Counted from the stretch's first letter, positions 7,162-15,705 are shown. The stretch: 27,874 bases of DNA from Victivallales bacterium (GCA_017964325.1 JAGCSE010000224.1:1-27874), one strand, 5' to 3'. Program-made: numbers and translations. Notes: a model not told the origin generated them from the letters alone.

Positions 7162-8520
7162 ATGATTTCAGAATATTTGGAAGTTTGTGCGGCAGTGGTA
7201 TTTAAGGATGGAAAACTGCTGTTGGCAAGCCGTCGCCCAGGCAGTAGTCTGGCGGGGAAGTGGGAATTTCCAGGTGGTAAGCAACGTGAAGGCGAAAGCC
7301 TGGCGGACTGCATTCGCCGTGAGCTTCAGGAGGAGCTTGGTTTGGAAATCACGGATGCCTTGGAACTGTTTTCACTGGTCCATCGCTATCCGGAGAAGAC
7401 TGTCCGGCTGCATTTCATGTTGTGCGATGTGGCGGATGATTGTTTGCCCATGGCGAAGGAAGGACAGGCCTTCGGTTGGCATGACCGTTTGCAGTTGAAC
7501 GACTTAGATTGGGCACCAGCTGACCGCGAAGCCTGCGAAATGCTGAAAGGCGACGGACAGTTGTCCCGCATGGACGGTGTCGCCGTCGCAGAACCGTCGC
7601 GGACGGATCAGTTGCGCAGTTGGCTACGCGGGCAGGGCAGGGCGCCAAACTGCCGCGAATTGGGCAAGCCGTCATGGCTTCGTGCGCCGTTCATGGGTGG
7701 CAAGGAGCATCTTGAAATGCGTTCGTTGTTGCAACGTGCGAAATTGCATACGGTCTGTGACAGCGCGAAATGCCCGAATCGTGGCGACTGTTGGAAGCAT
7801 CGCACGGCGACATTCATGGTTTTGGGCGACATCTGCACACGCAACTGCAAATTCTGCTCCGTGGCGCATGGCAAGCCGCGTCCCGTGGATCCTGAAGAAC
7901 CGCAGCATGTTGCGGAAACGGTCGAAACGCTTGGCTTGCGATTCGCCGTCATCACCTGTGTGACGCGCGATGATCTGCCCGACGGCGGTTCCGTCCATAT
8001 CGCGGCGACGGTCAAAGCCATCAAAACGCGTTGTCCGGACGTGAAGGTCGAAGTGCTTGTCAGCGACTGCAAAGGTTCGCATGATGCTGTCGATACGGTA
8101 CTTGCAAGTGGTGTGTCTGTTTTCGGCCACAACATAGAGACGGTGGAGCGGTTGACACCGGTCATCCGCGGCCATGCGACCTATCGCGGCTCGCTGGATG
8201 TGCTAAGGTATGCCGCGCAACATGTTCCGCAGGGATGCGCCGTGAAGTCCGGCATGATGCTTGGCCTTGGAGAGACGGCGGATGAAATCCGCCAGGCGCT
8301 GGTGGATCTGCATGACGCAGGCGTGTCGATTGTGACGTTGGGGCAGTATCTTCAGCCGACAGCTGACAATTGCCCTGTGGTACGGATGGTTTCGCCGGAG
8401 GAATTCGAAGAATGGAAACGCTTTGCTGAGAAGGAGATAGGCTTTTCCTGCGCGGTCTGCGGACCGCTTGTCCGCAGCTCCTATCACGCCAGCGAGGCAT
8501 TTTTGTCCAGTGGACATTGA
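7162..8520 (+). CDS. lipA: Nudix hydrolase-lipoyl synthase fusion
   Basis: 452 residues in one uninterrupted frame. Residues 1-130 are a MutT-type Nudix domain: AAVVFKDGKLLLASRRPG, then a complete Nudix box G39-x5-E45-x7-R53-E54-x2-E57-E58-x-G60. MutT enzymes hydrolyse oxidised dGTP. Residues about 145-452 are lipoyl synthase, which inserts two sulfurs into protein-bound octanoate. The auxiliary cluster motif is C199-x4-C204-x5-C210, the radical-SAM motif is C225-x3-C229-x2-C232, and the closing RSSY motif is at 438-441. Both sets of catalytic residues are intact. The start at ATG 7162 follows an AAAAGG ribosome site; the frame extends upstream through the stem-loop but that part is not protein-like. 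No lipB or lplA is adjacent. Confidence 0.88.
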   Translation: MISEYLEVCAAVVFKDGKLLLASRRPGSSLAGKWEFPGGKQREGESLADCIRRELQEELGLEITDALELFSLVHRYPEKTVRLHFMLCDVADDCLPMAKEGQAFGWHDRLQLNDLDWAPADREACEMLKGDGQLSRMDGVAVAEPSRTDQLRSWLRGQGRAPNCRELGKPSWLRAPFMGGKEHLEMRSLLQRAKLHTVCDSAKCPNRGDCWKHRTATFMVLGDICTRNCKFCSVAHGKPRPVDPEEPQHVAETVETLGLRFAVITCVTRDDLPDGGSVHIAATVKAIKTRCPDVKVEVLVSDCKGSHDAVDTVLASGVSVFGHNIETVERLTPVIRGHATYRGSLDVLRYAAQHVPQGCAVKSGMMLGLGETADEIRQALVDLHDAGVSIVTLGQYLQPTADNCPVVRMVSPEEFEEWKRFAEKEIGFSCAVCGPLVRSSYHASEAFLSSGH

Positions 8521-8576
8521 CCGATGATTGGTGGTGACATGGTGTTTGGGCATGTTGTAAAACCTTCTGAAACCGC

Positions 8577-8602
8577 TTGCAAAATCATATAGTGTGTATA
8601 AT
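8577..8602 (+). promoter_or_regulatory. Candidate promoter for the first AAA-ATPase gene
   Basis: A perfect TATAAT at 8597-8602 lies about 45 bases before the start. The best -35-like hexamer, TTGCAA at 8577-8582, is only 14 bases upstream, so the -10 is convincing and the -35 is weak. Confidence 0.4.
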
Positions 8603-8650
8603 GTATATGAATAGCAAAAGATTCATCTGTTGCAAAGAGGGACAATGGAC

Positions 8651-10222
8651 ATGCTTCAACCCATTCTAGTTGATTCCAGCGATTTTACAGAGATTCGCGG
8701 GAGCGAATGCATTTATGTCGATAAGACTGCGTATTTTCATCAATTGATTACGCGTCGGGATGCGCGCCGTTTCTTTTTGGCACGTCCTCGTCGCTTCGGT
8801 AAGTCTCTTATGATCAGCACATTGAAGGCTATCTTCGATGGACGGCGGGAGTTGTTCGACGGGCTGGCCATCTCAAAGACGGACTGGCAGTGGGAAAAAT
8901 ATCAAGTGCTGTATTTCAATTTTGGTTTCGCGGCGACATCGTCTGAGGAAGAATTCCGCCGCTCATTCTCGAACACGGTGAAGAAGGCTGTTCAGAACGC
9001 TGGTGGAAAGTATGATTCAAGTGAGACCGCAGTTGTCAATTTTGGAAACGCCATCGACACGCTTTCCTCCGAGAATAATGGGAGAGGCGTTGTCATTCTC
9101 ATTGACGAATACGACGATCCTGTGGCTCGGCTGCTGAACAAGCCTGAAGAGGCAGAAAAAGTGCGGGGGATGCTGGCGGAGTTCTACGGCCAGATGAAAG
9201 ACCGAACAGGGAAAATTCGCTTCCTCATGATCACTGGAGTTTCGAAATTTACGAAGATGTCAGTCTTCTCCGCTTTGTCCAATCTCGTTGACCTTTCCTT
9301 TGATGACGATTATGCGACCATGCTGGGTTACACGGAAGCTGAACTGGATGAATATTTTGCTGAACACATGCATGATCATGCAAAGGCGTTGGAAATGGAC
9401 TACGACGCCTATCGTGCGGAGTTGAAACGATGGTTCAACGGATATCGATTCTGGAAGTTCAAAGGAGAATCCGTTTACAATCCGGTGTCAATCGGTATGA
9501 ATATGTCCAAACGGGAGCCTGAATTCAAGACATACTGGCGCACAACGGGGAAGGCTTCCATGCTTATGAACTACATTAAGCGGGAAGGCTTCCTATCCAT
9601 AGACATGGAGTCTGTTCGCGGCGTACAGGAAGATGATTTCGACGTGTCGGACATCCGCAATCTCAAGCCAGTTCCGATGCTCTACCAGACAGGCTATCTG
9701 ACCATCTGCGACTACAACCGATTTTTGCATTCTTACGAGCTTCGCGTGCCGAATGAAGAAGTGCGAAAAGATTTGTCTATTTTGACGGTGGCCGCTATCG
9801 CCGACAGGAAGCCCGACTGGGTGACGTCGCTTGGAAGCAAACTGCTTCTGGCTGAATGGGATGAGTTTTTCGATGGGCTGAAAGCGCTGTACGCTGCTCT
9901 GCCGTATGGCTCGAAGGAGGGGACTGTGCATGAATTTTCCTACGAACGGTGTTTATATATTTTGCTGAAGTCGCAAGCCATTCGCTGTACGACGGAAGAT
10001 CGGCAGGCCAACGGGCAGGCGGATATTGTCGCTGATTCGCCTGCTGGCGTGTTCATCTTTGAGCTGAAGGTCAATGAATCAGCGGATGAAGCCCTTAGAC
10101 AAGTGCGTGAAAAGCATTACGATGCGCCGTATCATGGCCGTGACCTGCCCATCTGGACAATCGGCCTCAATTTTGACGGCAATACGCGCCATCTAGTCGA
10201 AGCAAAAGCCGTAAGGATTTGA
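8651..10222 (+). CDS. AAA-ATPase-like / PD-(D/E)XK nuclease-like protein (DUF1703 type)
   Basis: About 523 residues. It opens with the family entry (LVDSSDFTEIRGSECIYVDKTAYF). A degenerate Walker A follows, R-R-F-G-K-S at about 47-52, then Walker B, LIDEYDDPV, at about 150-158. The C-terminal 80 residues carry a PD-(D/E)XK nuclease-like core: D458 in G-Q-A-D-I-V, then E471-L-K473. This matches the AAA-ATPase_like plus PDDEXK_9 architecture, found in many copies in anaerobic and gut bacteria; its function is not established, though defence or mobile-element roles have been suggested. GAGGG at 8637-8641 is 9 bases before ATG 8651 and only 3 before ATG 8645, so 8651 is preferred. Monocistronic, with its own likely promoter. 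Confidence 0.88.
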   Translation: MLQPILVDSSDFTEIRGSECIYVDKTAYFHQLITRRDARRFFLARPRRFGKSLMISTLKAIFDGRRELFDGLAISKTDWQWEKYQVLYFNFGFAATSSEEEFRRSFSNTVKKAVQNAGGKYDSSETAVVNFGNAIDTLSSENNGRGVVILIDEYDDPVARLLNKPEEAEKVRGMLAEFYGQMKDRTGKIRFLMITGVSKFTKMSVFSALSNLVDLSFDDDYATMLGYTEAELDEYFAEHMHDHAKALEMDYDAYRAELKRWFNGYRFWKFKGESVYNPVSIGMNMSKREPEFKTYWRTTGKASMLMNYIKREGFLSIDMESVRGVQEDDFDVSDIRNLKPVPMLYQTGYLTICDYNRFLHSYELRVPNEEVRKDLSILTVAAIADRKPDWVTSLGSKLLLAEWDEFFDGLKALYAALPYGSKEGTVHEFSYERCLYILLKSQAIRCTTEDRQANGQADIVADSPAGVFIFELKVNESADEALRQVREKHYDAPYHGRDLPIWTIGLNFDGNTRHLVEAKAVRI

Positions 10223-10249
10223 AGTTGCCAATGATGCCTCCATTTTCGG

Positions 10250-10351
10250 TAAAATCTTGACCAAAACGCAATAAAAATATGAGATTTGGCGAATATTTAA
10301 TAAAATCTTGACCAAATGCGCCTTGAAAATTGAGTTTTGGTCAGTATTTTA
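10250..10351. repeat. Two tandem 51-bp units with inverted half-sites
   Basis: The sequence TAAAATCTTGACCAAA begins at 10250 and again at 10301, exactly 51 bases apart. The right parts of the units (TGAGATTTGG at 10280 and TGAGTTTTGG at 10331) keep the same spacing. Within the second unit TGACCAAA (10309-10316) is mirrored by TTTGGTCA (10336-10343). The first unit has a degenerate mirror. This gives about four half-sites in the 176-base spacer before the second ATPase gene, resembling a pair of operator sites or the scar of a small repeat element. Confidence 0.6.
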
Positions 10352-10398
10352 TAAATCAAACGTGATTTTTATGATGAATTGATTTCTTGGAGGCGACA

Positions 10399-11844
10399 AT
10401 GGAAAGACGGATTGGACGTGATCGTGAATGCGAAGAATTATCACGAGCCATGGAATCATCGCGTTCAGAGTTTGTCGTTTTGTATGGGCGTCGTCGAATA
10501 GGCAAGACATTTTTGGTACGTAGCTTCTTCAAAGACCGATTTGATTTTCATTATGTTGGGGCGCATAAGGCTAAGACAGTCGTCCAGCTCCAGAATTTTC
10601 GAAAGGCGCTCATTCGTTATGGGGATAATGCGAACGTTCCTTCGTTCTCTAATTGGATGGAGGCGTTTGAGTATCTGGCAAGCTGGCTGGAACGCATGGA
10701 GCCTGCGAAGCGCAAAATTCTGTTCTTTGATGAAATGCCATGGATAGACGCCAAGCAGAGCGATTTTGTAGCGGCATTGGAATACTTTTGGAACAGCTGG
10801 GTCTCCATGCGTGATGACATATTCCTTATCGCCTGCGGCAGCGCGACTTCCTGGATGGCGGACAAGCTGATTGACAATCCAGGCGGGTTGCACAATCGTA
10901 TAACCCGCCGCATTTATCTGCGCCCCTTCACATTGCATGAATGCGAGGAGTATTTGGAGAGCCGTGGCTTCGATTGGGACCGCTACCAGATCATTCAATG
11001 TTACATGGCTTTAGGAGGTGTGCCGTTCTATTGGAGCCTGTTGGAAAAAGAGTTTAGTCTTCCGCAAAACATCGATCGGCTCTGCTTCCGAATGGATGGG
11101 ATGCTGCGAACGGAATTCGACGAATTGTATTCCGCCTTATTCAGCAATGCGGAACGGTATATTTCCGTCGTGCGCACTTTGGCGAATCATCGGGAGGGAA
11201 TGACACGTGAGGAGATCATGGAGGCTACCCGCCAGACAGGGGGGAATCTCAGCAAAGTGCTGAAGAATCTTGAACGTTGTGATTTCATAACATCCTATGC
11301 GCAATTTGGCCTCAAGAGCAAAAGCGCCATTATCCGTCTCAGTGATTTTTATACGCTCTTTTATTTCAAATTTATCCATAACGAACGTGGTCACGATGAT
11401 GATTATTGGTTGCATCATTATCTGACGCAATCAGTTGCAATTTGGCAAGGATTGACCTTCGAACTTGTATGTCTTGCGCATTTGCCGCAAATCAAAAAGG
11501 CGCTGGGCATTTCAGGCATGGAGACTCAAGTCTCGGCATGGCGATATACCCCAGGCAAGATTTCAAGACAGGATCTCCCTGTAAAAGGCGCGCAAATAGA
11601 CTTGCTCATTGCACGTGCCGACAAAATCGTCCATTTATGCGAAGCCAAGTTCTCCGAAGGGAAATATGTGATTACGAAGGAATACGAACAGCATTTGCGG
11701 GAGCGGCTTGACATCTTTCGGCAGGTCACACGGAAAAATGGTGGTATGGTCCATACGTTCATTACACCGCAAGGTGTTGCGAATGGGAGCCATAGCTCGA
11801 TTGTCCATAGTGAGGTCACTGCGGACGATCTTTTTGCGGAATAG
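10399..11844 (+). CDS. ATPase_2/DUF234-type ATP-binding protein with nuclease-like C-terminus
   Basis: 481 residues. N-terminal P-loop ATPase: Walker A G30-R-R-R-I-G-K36-T37, Walker B LFFDEMPW with D111-E112, and a sensor-like segment LIACGSATSW. It is followed by a winged-helix-like region (REEIMEATRQTGGNLSKVLKNLERCDFI) that occurs in the archaeal-type ATPase_2 (PF01637) proteins. The C-terminal DUF234-like region carries a PD-(D/E)XK signature, D401 in GAQIDLLIA and E415-A-K417. It belongs to a different family from the preceding ATPase despite the similar overall plan. TTGGAGG at 10386-10392 sits 6 bases before the ATG. Biological role unknown; these proteins are frequent and variable between strains, consistent with a mobile or defence-linked role, which is not proven. 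Confidence 0.87.
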   Translation: MERRIGRDRECEELSRAMESSRSEFVVLYGRRRIGKTFLVRSFFKDRFDFHYVGAHKAKTVVQLQNFRKALIRYGDNANVPSFSNWMEAFEYLASWLERMEPAKRKILFFDEMPWIDAKQSDFVAALEYFWNSWVSMRDDIFLIACGSATSWMADKLIDNPGGLHNRITRRIYLRPFTLHECEEYLESRGFDWDRYQIIQCYMALGGVPFYWSLLEKEFSLPQNIDRLCFRMDGMLRTEFDELYSALFSNAERYISVVRTLANHREGMTREEIMEATRQTGGNLSKVLKNLERCDFITSYAQFGLKSKSAIIRLSDFYTLFYFKFIHNERGHDDDYWLHHYLTQSVAIWQGLTFELVCLAHLPQIKKALGISGMETQVSAWRYTPGKISRQDLPVKGAQIDLLIARADKIVHLCEAKFSEGKYVITKEYEQHLRERLDIFRQVTRKNGGMVHTFITPQGVANGSHSSIVHSEVTADDLFAE

Positions 11845-11884
11845 TTGCATCCGTTATTTACCTGTGCGCATCCTTGGTGATTAT

Positions 11885-11912
11885 TTGACCATCGACTGAC
11901 GCACGGTACATT
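11885..11912 (+). promoter_or_regulatory. Candidate promoter before the glycosidase-like gene
   Basis: TTGACC at 11885-11890 and TACATT at 11907-11912 are separated by 16 bases in a 143-base spacer. A TATAAT at 11968-11973 lies too close to the ribosome site to serve this start. Modest support only. Confidence 0.3.
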
Positions 11913-11987
11913 ATGATTGGTTTGAATTCTGGCGTTACTCTTGAAGAGGACGCCTATATTATATGGTTATAATAGGAGAATTGCACA

Positions 11988-14129
11988 ATGGCAGTCACAT
12001 TGGAAATGGGCGCGACGAAACCTGCGGTGGAATGCAGGCATTTTCCGACTACATGGCAGGCCGTGCTGTGGCGCAACTGGGGGATGGTTCCGTTGGAACG
12101 TCTCGCCAAAGTTCTACGGACAACATCTGAAAAACTGCTACAGGCGGGGGCCATGATGGGCCTGTCTCTGGATGAATCACAATGTGACAAGTGGCTGGCA
12201 CGCGGCTATTTGACGATTATCCGCCAGAATTGGCATCTCTTGTCGTACGACCAGATTCTGACGATTTTGGATTGGACGGCGGAAAAATTGGATTTTATCC
12301 TTCGCGAAGACGATTTTTTGTGGATTAAGCTCGGTTGCATGAAACCGACCGTGGAAGAGCCTGTCTATACGGAACTTACCACGGAGCAAATTCAAGCGAC
12401 GGAGGAATTGCGCTGCATCCGCGACGAAGTCTATTCCAGACTTTCATTGAAGGAAGAACCGCCGTTCGGCTTCCTGCAGAGCATATCCGCCCATGGGCGG
12501 AAGCCTGCGAACGGCGCGAAGGAACTGCGGATGCTGTATTCGTATTCAGCGCTGTATGGCGATCCGCTGATTGACGCGAAGCTCGATCCGTTCCCGGACA
12601 ATATGCTGGATGCCTATGCGGCGAACGGCGTCAATGCGTTATGGATGCAAGCCGTTCTGTATTCGCTAGTTCCGTGGTTCGGTGATACGTCGTATTCAGA
12701 TGGATGGCAGACGAGGCTGGAAAATCTGCGGAATCTGTCGAAACGGATGGCGGCCCGCGGCATCAAACTGATGCTGTATTTAAACGAGCCGCGCGCGATG
12801 CCTGCGGCGTTCTTTGAAAATCATCCTGAATGGAAGGGCGTCCATGCGTCATTTGCTGATCTTTATACGTTGTGCACAAGCAATCCTGAAGTGCTTAAGC
12901 TGTTGGAAAACGGTGTGAAACGGCTGTTTACGGAAGTTCCGGATCTGGGCGGTCTGTTCTGCATCACGATGTCGGAGAATCTGACGAACTGCTGGTCGAA
13001 GTCGAGCATCGCGCATCCGCCGGCGTGTCCACGCTGTGCGTCGCGCGGCCCAGCGGCGGTCATTGCGGATGTCATCGGCGCGTTTTCACGCGGCGCATGG
13101 GCGGCGAAACCGGACGCGGAAATCATCGCGTGGAGTTGGTCGTGGGCGTCGCCATGGAACAAGGATTTAATTGGTATGCTGCCAAAAGGCGTTAAGCTTC
13201 AATGTGTTAGCGAAACGCTGACACCGACGAACGTCGGCGGCTACGCAGGCATTGTACAGGATTATTCAATATCGAAGCCCGGGCCTGGGCCTGTGGCGAA
13301 GGAGCTGTGGAAAATGGCCCGCGAAGCGGGCGTCGAAACTGTGGCTAAAGTGCAGTTAAATTGCACATGGGAGCTGAGCGCTGTTCCTTACATTCCCGTG
13401 CCCGGCCTTGTGGAGGAGCATTTGGCGAATCTGCGGAAGGAAGGCGTGAAGAACTACATGCTCAGCTGGACGCTCGGGGGCTATCCTGGTGGCAATATCC
13501 GCCTACTTTCCAAGAGCAAGGAAGAGCTTGCGCAGGAAGACTTTGGAGAAGCGGCTGCGCCATTGGTGCTGAAAGCATATGACAAATTCGACGAGAGTTT
13601 CCGTCATTTCCCGTTCAACAGCACGGCGACCATCTACACGGCTCCGCAGAACTACGGCCCGCATGTACTTTTGCACGATAAGCCAACGGGTTACAGTGCT
13701 ACGATGGTTGGCTATCCATACGATGACCTGACTTCATGGCGCGGCAATTTCTATCCGGAGGACGTCTTCGAAAACGAATTCCGCATCTTGAGCGAAGGCT
13801 GGAAGGAAGGTCTGGATTATCTGCAAGCGGCTGCGTCCAAGGCGGTTGACAAGAAGAAGATGGACGATTTGCTAAGCGTCGCGAAGGCGGCGTACTGCCA
13901 TTTCAGAAGCACGTATCTGCAGATTTGCTTCGTGCGCCGTCGAAATGCTGGAGACAAGGCCGCGATGAAAGCCATTGTGACGGAGGAAATGGCGTTGGCT
14001 GAAGAACTTATGGCTGTCATGCGGGCGGATTCGCGGATTGGCTTTGAGGCGTCCAACCATTATTATTATACACGCAACAGCCTGATGGAGAAGATCTTCA
14101 ATTGCAGACGGCTGCTGAGGAATTTATAA
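11988..14129 (+). CDS. Cytoplasmic glycosidase-like protein with duplicated N-terminal helical motif
   Basis: 713 residues with no signal peptide. Residues 29-59 and 79-116 repeat one helical motif 51 residues apart (N-W, a few residues, then L-x2-(V/I)-L-x2-T-x-E-K-L), resembling paired helix-turn-helix segments. Residues about 185-560 look like a TIM-barrel of the GH20-like kind: ANGVNALWMQAVLY, KRMAARGIKLMLYLNEPRA, GLFCITMSENLTNC with Glu330 a possible catalytic acid, a HPPACPRC Cys pair, and IIAWSWSWA. The last 150 residues are helical. I cannot name the exact family; homologues in Lentisphaerota are likely but unverified. The cytoplasmic location suggests it acts on imported oligosaccharides. 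AGGAG at 11974 sits 9 bases before the ATG. The stop is directly followed by the hairpin repeats. Confidence 0.7.
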   Translation: MAVTLEMGATKPAVECRHFPTTWQAVLWRNWGMVPLERLAKVLRTTSEKLLQAGAMMGLSLDESQCDKWLARGYLTIIRQNWHLLSYDQILTILDWTAEKLDFILREDDFLWIKLGCMKPTVEEPVYTELTTEQIQATEELRCIRDEVYSRLSLKEEPPFGFLQSISAHGRKPANGAKELRMLYSYSALYGDPLIDAKLDPFPDNMLDAYAANGVNALWMQAVLYSLVPWFGDTSYSDGWQTRLENLRNLSKRMAARGIKLMLYLNEPRAMPAAFFENHPEWKGVHASFADLYTLCTSNPEVLKLLENGVKRLFTEVPDLGGLFCITMSENLTNCWSKSSIAHPPACPRCASRGPAAVIADVIGAFSRGAWAAKPDAEIIAWSWSWASPWNKDLIGMLPKGVKLQCVSETLTPTNVGGYAGIVQDYSISKPGPGPVAKELWKMAREAGVETVAKVQLNCTWELSAVPYIPVPGLVEEHLANLRKEGVKNYMLSWTLGGYPGGNIRLLSKSKEELAQEDFGEAAAPLVLKAYDKFDESFRHFPFNSTATIYTAPQNYGPHVLLHDKPTGYSATMVGYPYDDLTSWRGNFYPEDVFENEFRILSEGWKEGLDYLQAAASKAVDKKKMDDLLSVAKAAYCHFRSTYLQICFVRRRNAGDKAAMKAIVTEEMALAEELMAVMRADSRIGFEASNHYYYTRNSLMEKIFNCRRLLRNL

Positions 14130-14130
14130 A

Positions 14131-14226
14131 GCACGAGGCGGAGCTCGTGCATCATCAAGAAAGGTTTTGCACGAGGCGGAGCTCGTGCATCATCATGAAA
14201 GGTTTTGCACGAGGCGGAGCTCGCAC
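14131..14226. repeat. Three 38-bp-spaced hairpin repeats
   Basis: A 20-base palindromic unit (GCACGAG, loop GCGGAG, CTCGTGC) starts at 14131, 14169 and 14207. Units 1-2 and 2-3 are joined by near-identical 18-base spacers that end GAAAGGTTTT. The third copy ends CTCGCAC, which breaks the outer part of its stem. The array begins one base after the stop of the glycosidase-like gene. It could end transcription, protect the mRNA 3' end, or be a REP-like element. Confidence 0.85.
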
Positions 14227-14248
14227 TTCTCCATGTTGAGGTAGCAAA

Positions 14249-15574
14249 ATGTCAAAAGCAAAATACGGTCATTTGTCATGGGGGCAGGGGGAGAGTAAAG
14301 GCCTGCAGATGGTGGCGGCGTTGCAGCAGACGCTGTCGATGTTCGCGGGGCTGGTCATGGTGCCGCTGATCATCGCGCGGGCGATTGGCGCGGACGCGGA
14401 GTCGCAGCGGCAGATCGTAACGATGGCGATTCTTGTCAGTGGCATCTCTACGTTCCTGCAATGTGGCAAGTTGCCGTTCATCGGCTCGGGCTATCTGCTG
14501 ATGATGGGTTCAAGCAGCATGTTCATCGCGCCGTCCATCATGGCAGGCAAGATGGGCGGTCTGGCGATGGTGTTCGGCATGACAATGGCGATGGCTCCAG
14601 TGGAGATCATCCTGTCGCCGTTCGCGCGTCATCTGAAGAAAATCGCGCCGCCTATCGTGATTGGTGTGATCGTGACGCTGCTGGCGTGCGCGGTCATTCC
14701 GGTGAGTCTCAAGCAATTTGGCGGAGGCTATGGGCCGGACTATGGGACGTGGCGTCATATCTGTTTGGGAACGTTTACGATAGCGTGCATTCTCGCGGCG
14801 CAGTATTCGCCGTGGAAAATCCTGCGGACGGGCTCGATCGTGTTCGGTCTGATCGTCGGCTACATCGCAGGCCATTACATGGGGATGGCGACCTACGGCA
14901 CTGTCGCGAAGGCTGGTTGGCTGGGTTGCCCAAAGCCGTTCTGGTACGGCATGCCCGACTTTTCCTTTGAACTGATGCTGCCGTTCGGCATCGCATACGT
15001 CCTGACGACGCTGGAGACGTACGGCGACATCCACGCCATCGCGATGGTCAGCAACGACGGAAAGCCCGTAAAGGTTGAAAATGAACGTGTTTCAGGCGGT
15101 TTATTGGCGGATGGAATTGGCAGTTTGCTGGCGGGGCTTGGCGGCACGACGGCGAACACGTCGTTCAGCGGCAACATCGCCATCGCACAGATGAGCGGCG
15201 TGACGAACCATGTCGTCGGTTTTGAAGTGGCCGCCATGCTTGTGCTTCTGAGTTTTCTGCCGAAACTGTCGGCATTGATTTCGGCGATGCCGGCGGCTGT
15301 TCTCGGCGGCAGCATGCTGGTGGCTGCGGCGTATTTTCTGAACGTCGGGCTGACGATGATTGTGAAAAGCGTCAAGAAATCCAATGACCTGCTGGTCGCG
15401 GCGGTCGGATTGACGGCGGGTCTTGGCGTGCAGATGGTTCCGGACATCACCTGCCAGGCGTTGCCGTGGCTGAAATCGCTGCTTGGCTCCAGCGTCTGCG
15501 TGGGGGCGGTGGCTGCGATGATCGCGGCGCCGATATTGTCACATTTTAGTAGTGATGATATAAAAAAGAATTAA
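14249..15574 (+). CDS. NCS2 family xanthine/uracil permease
   Basis: 441 residues, mostly membrane helices (about 12 to 14). Diagnostic stretches include the opening GLQMVAALQQTLSMFAGLVMVPLII, LPFIGSGYLLMMGSSS in helix 3, the substrate-site helix TLETYGDIHA (Glu at the position usually filled in NCS2 carriers) and TTANTSFSGNIAIAQMSGV, the equivalent of the family's second substrate motif. NCS2 proteins import uracil, xanthine or uric acid by proton or sodium symport. The substrate cannot be fixed from sequence alone. GAGG at 14237 lies 8 bases before ATG. The upstream hairpin array separates it from the previous gene; the following gene has its own promoter. Confidence 0.9.
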   Translation: MSKAKYGHLSWGQGESKGLQMVAALQQTLSMFAGLVMVPLIIARAIGADAESQRQIVTMAILVSGISTFLQCGKLPFIGSGYLLMMGSSSMFIAPSIMAGKMGGLAMVFGMTMAMAPVEIILSPFARHLKKIAPPIVIGVIVTLLACAVIPVSLKQFGGGYGPDYGTWRHICLGTFTIACILAAQYSPWKILRTGSIVFGLIVGYIAGHYMGMATYGTVAKAGWLGCPKPFWYGMPDFSFELMLPFGIAYVLTTLETYGDIHAIAMVSNDGKPVKVENERVSGGLLADGIGSLLAGLGGTTANTSFSGNIAIAQMSGVTNHVVGFEVAAMLVLLSFLPKLSALISAMPAAVLGGSMLVAAAYFLNVGLTMIVKSVKKSNDLLVAAVGLTAGLGVQMVPDITCQALPWLKSLLGSSVCVGAVAAMIAAPILSHFSSDDIKKN

Positions 15575-15602
15575 AAGCCAATTCTTCTGTAAATAATCGT
15601 CA

Positions 15603-15625
15603 TGCAATTGGTTTGAAAAATTGCA
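15603..15625 (+). terminator. AT-rich hairpin after the NCS2 permease
   Basis: TGCAATT (15603-15609) pairs with AATTGCA (15619-15625) across a 9-base loop. An overlapping CCAATT/AATTGG pair (15578-15583 with 15606-15611) is an alternative fold. The stem is weak and lacks a T-run directly after it. Confidence 0.3.
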
Positions 15626-15627
15626 AT

Positions 15628-15656
15628 TTGGTAAAAACAGGCTATTTTTTTATAAT
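15628..15656 (+). promoter_or_regulatory. Promoter of the HzsA-like gene
   Basis: TTGGTA at 15628-15633, a 17-base spacer, then a perfect TATAAT at 15651-15656. The spacing is ideal and the element lies about 50 bases before the ATG at 15706. Confidence 0.55.
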
Positions 15657-15705
15657 TATATAAAGTATGTCATGGAATGATTTTATAAACCATAGGAATA
15701 TCATC

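Noticed and set aside
10250..10351. CRISPR or phage attachment site
   Set aside because: Only two diverged 51-bp units, no unique spacers, no cas genes and no integrase nearby.
14131..14226. CRISPR array
   Set aside because: The spacers are nearly identical to each other, only three units exist and there are no cas genes.
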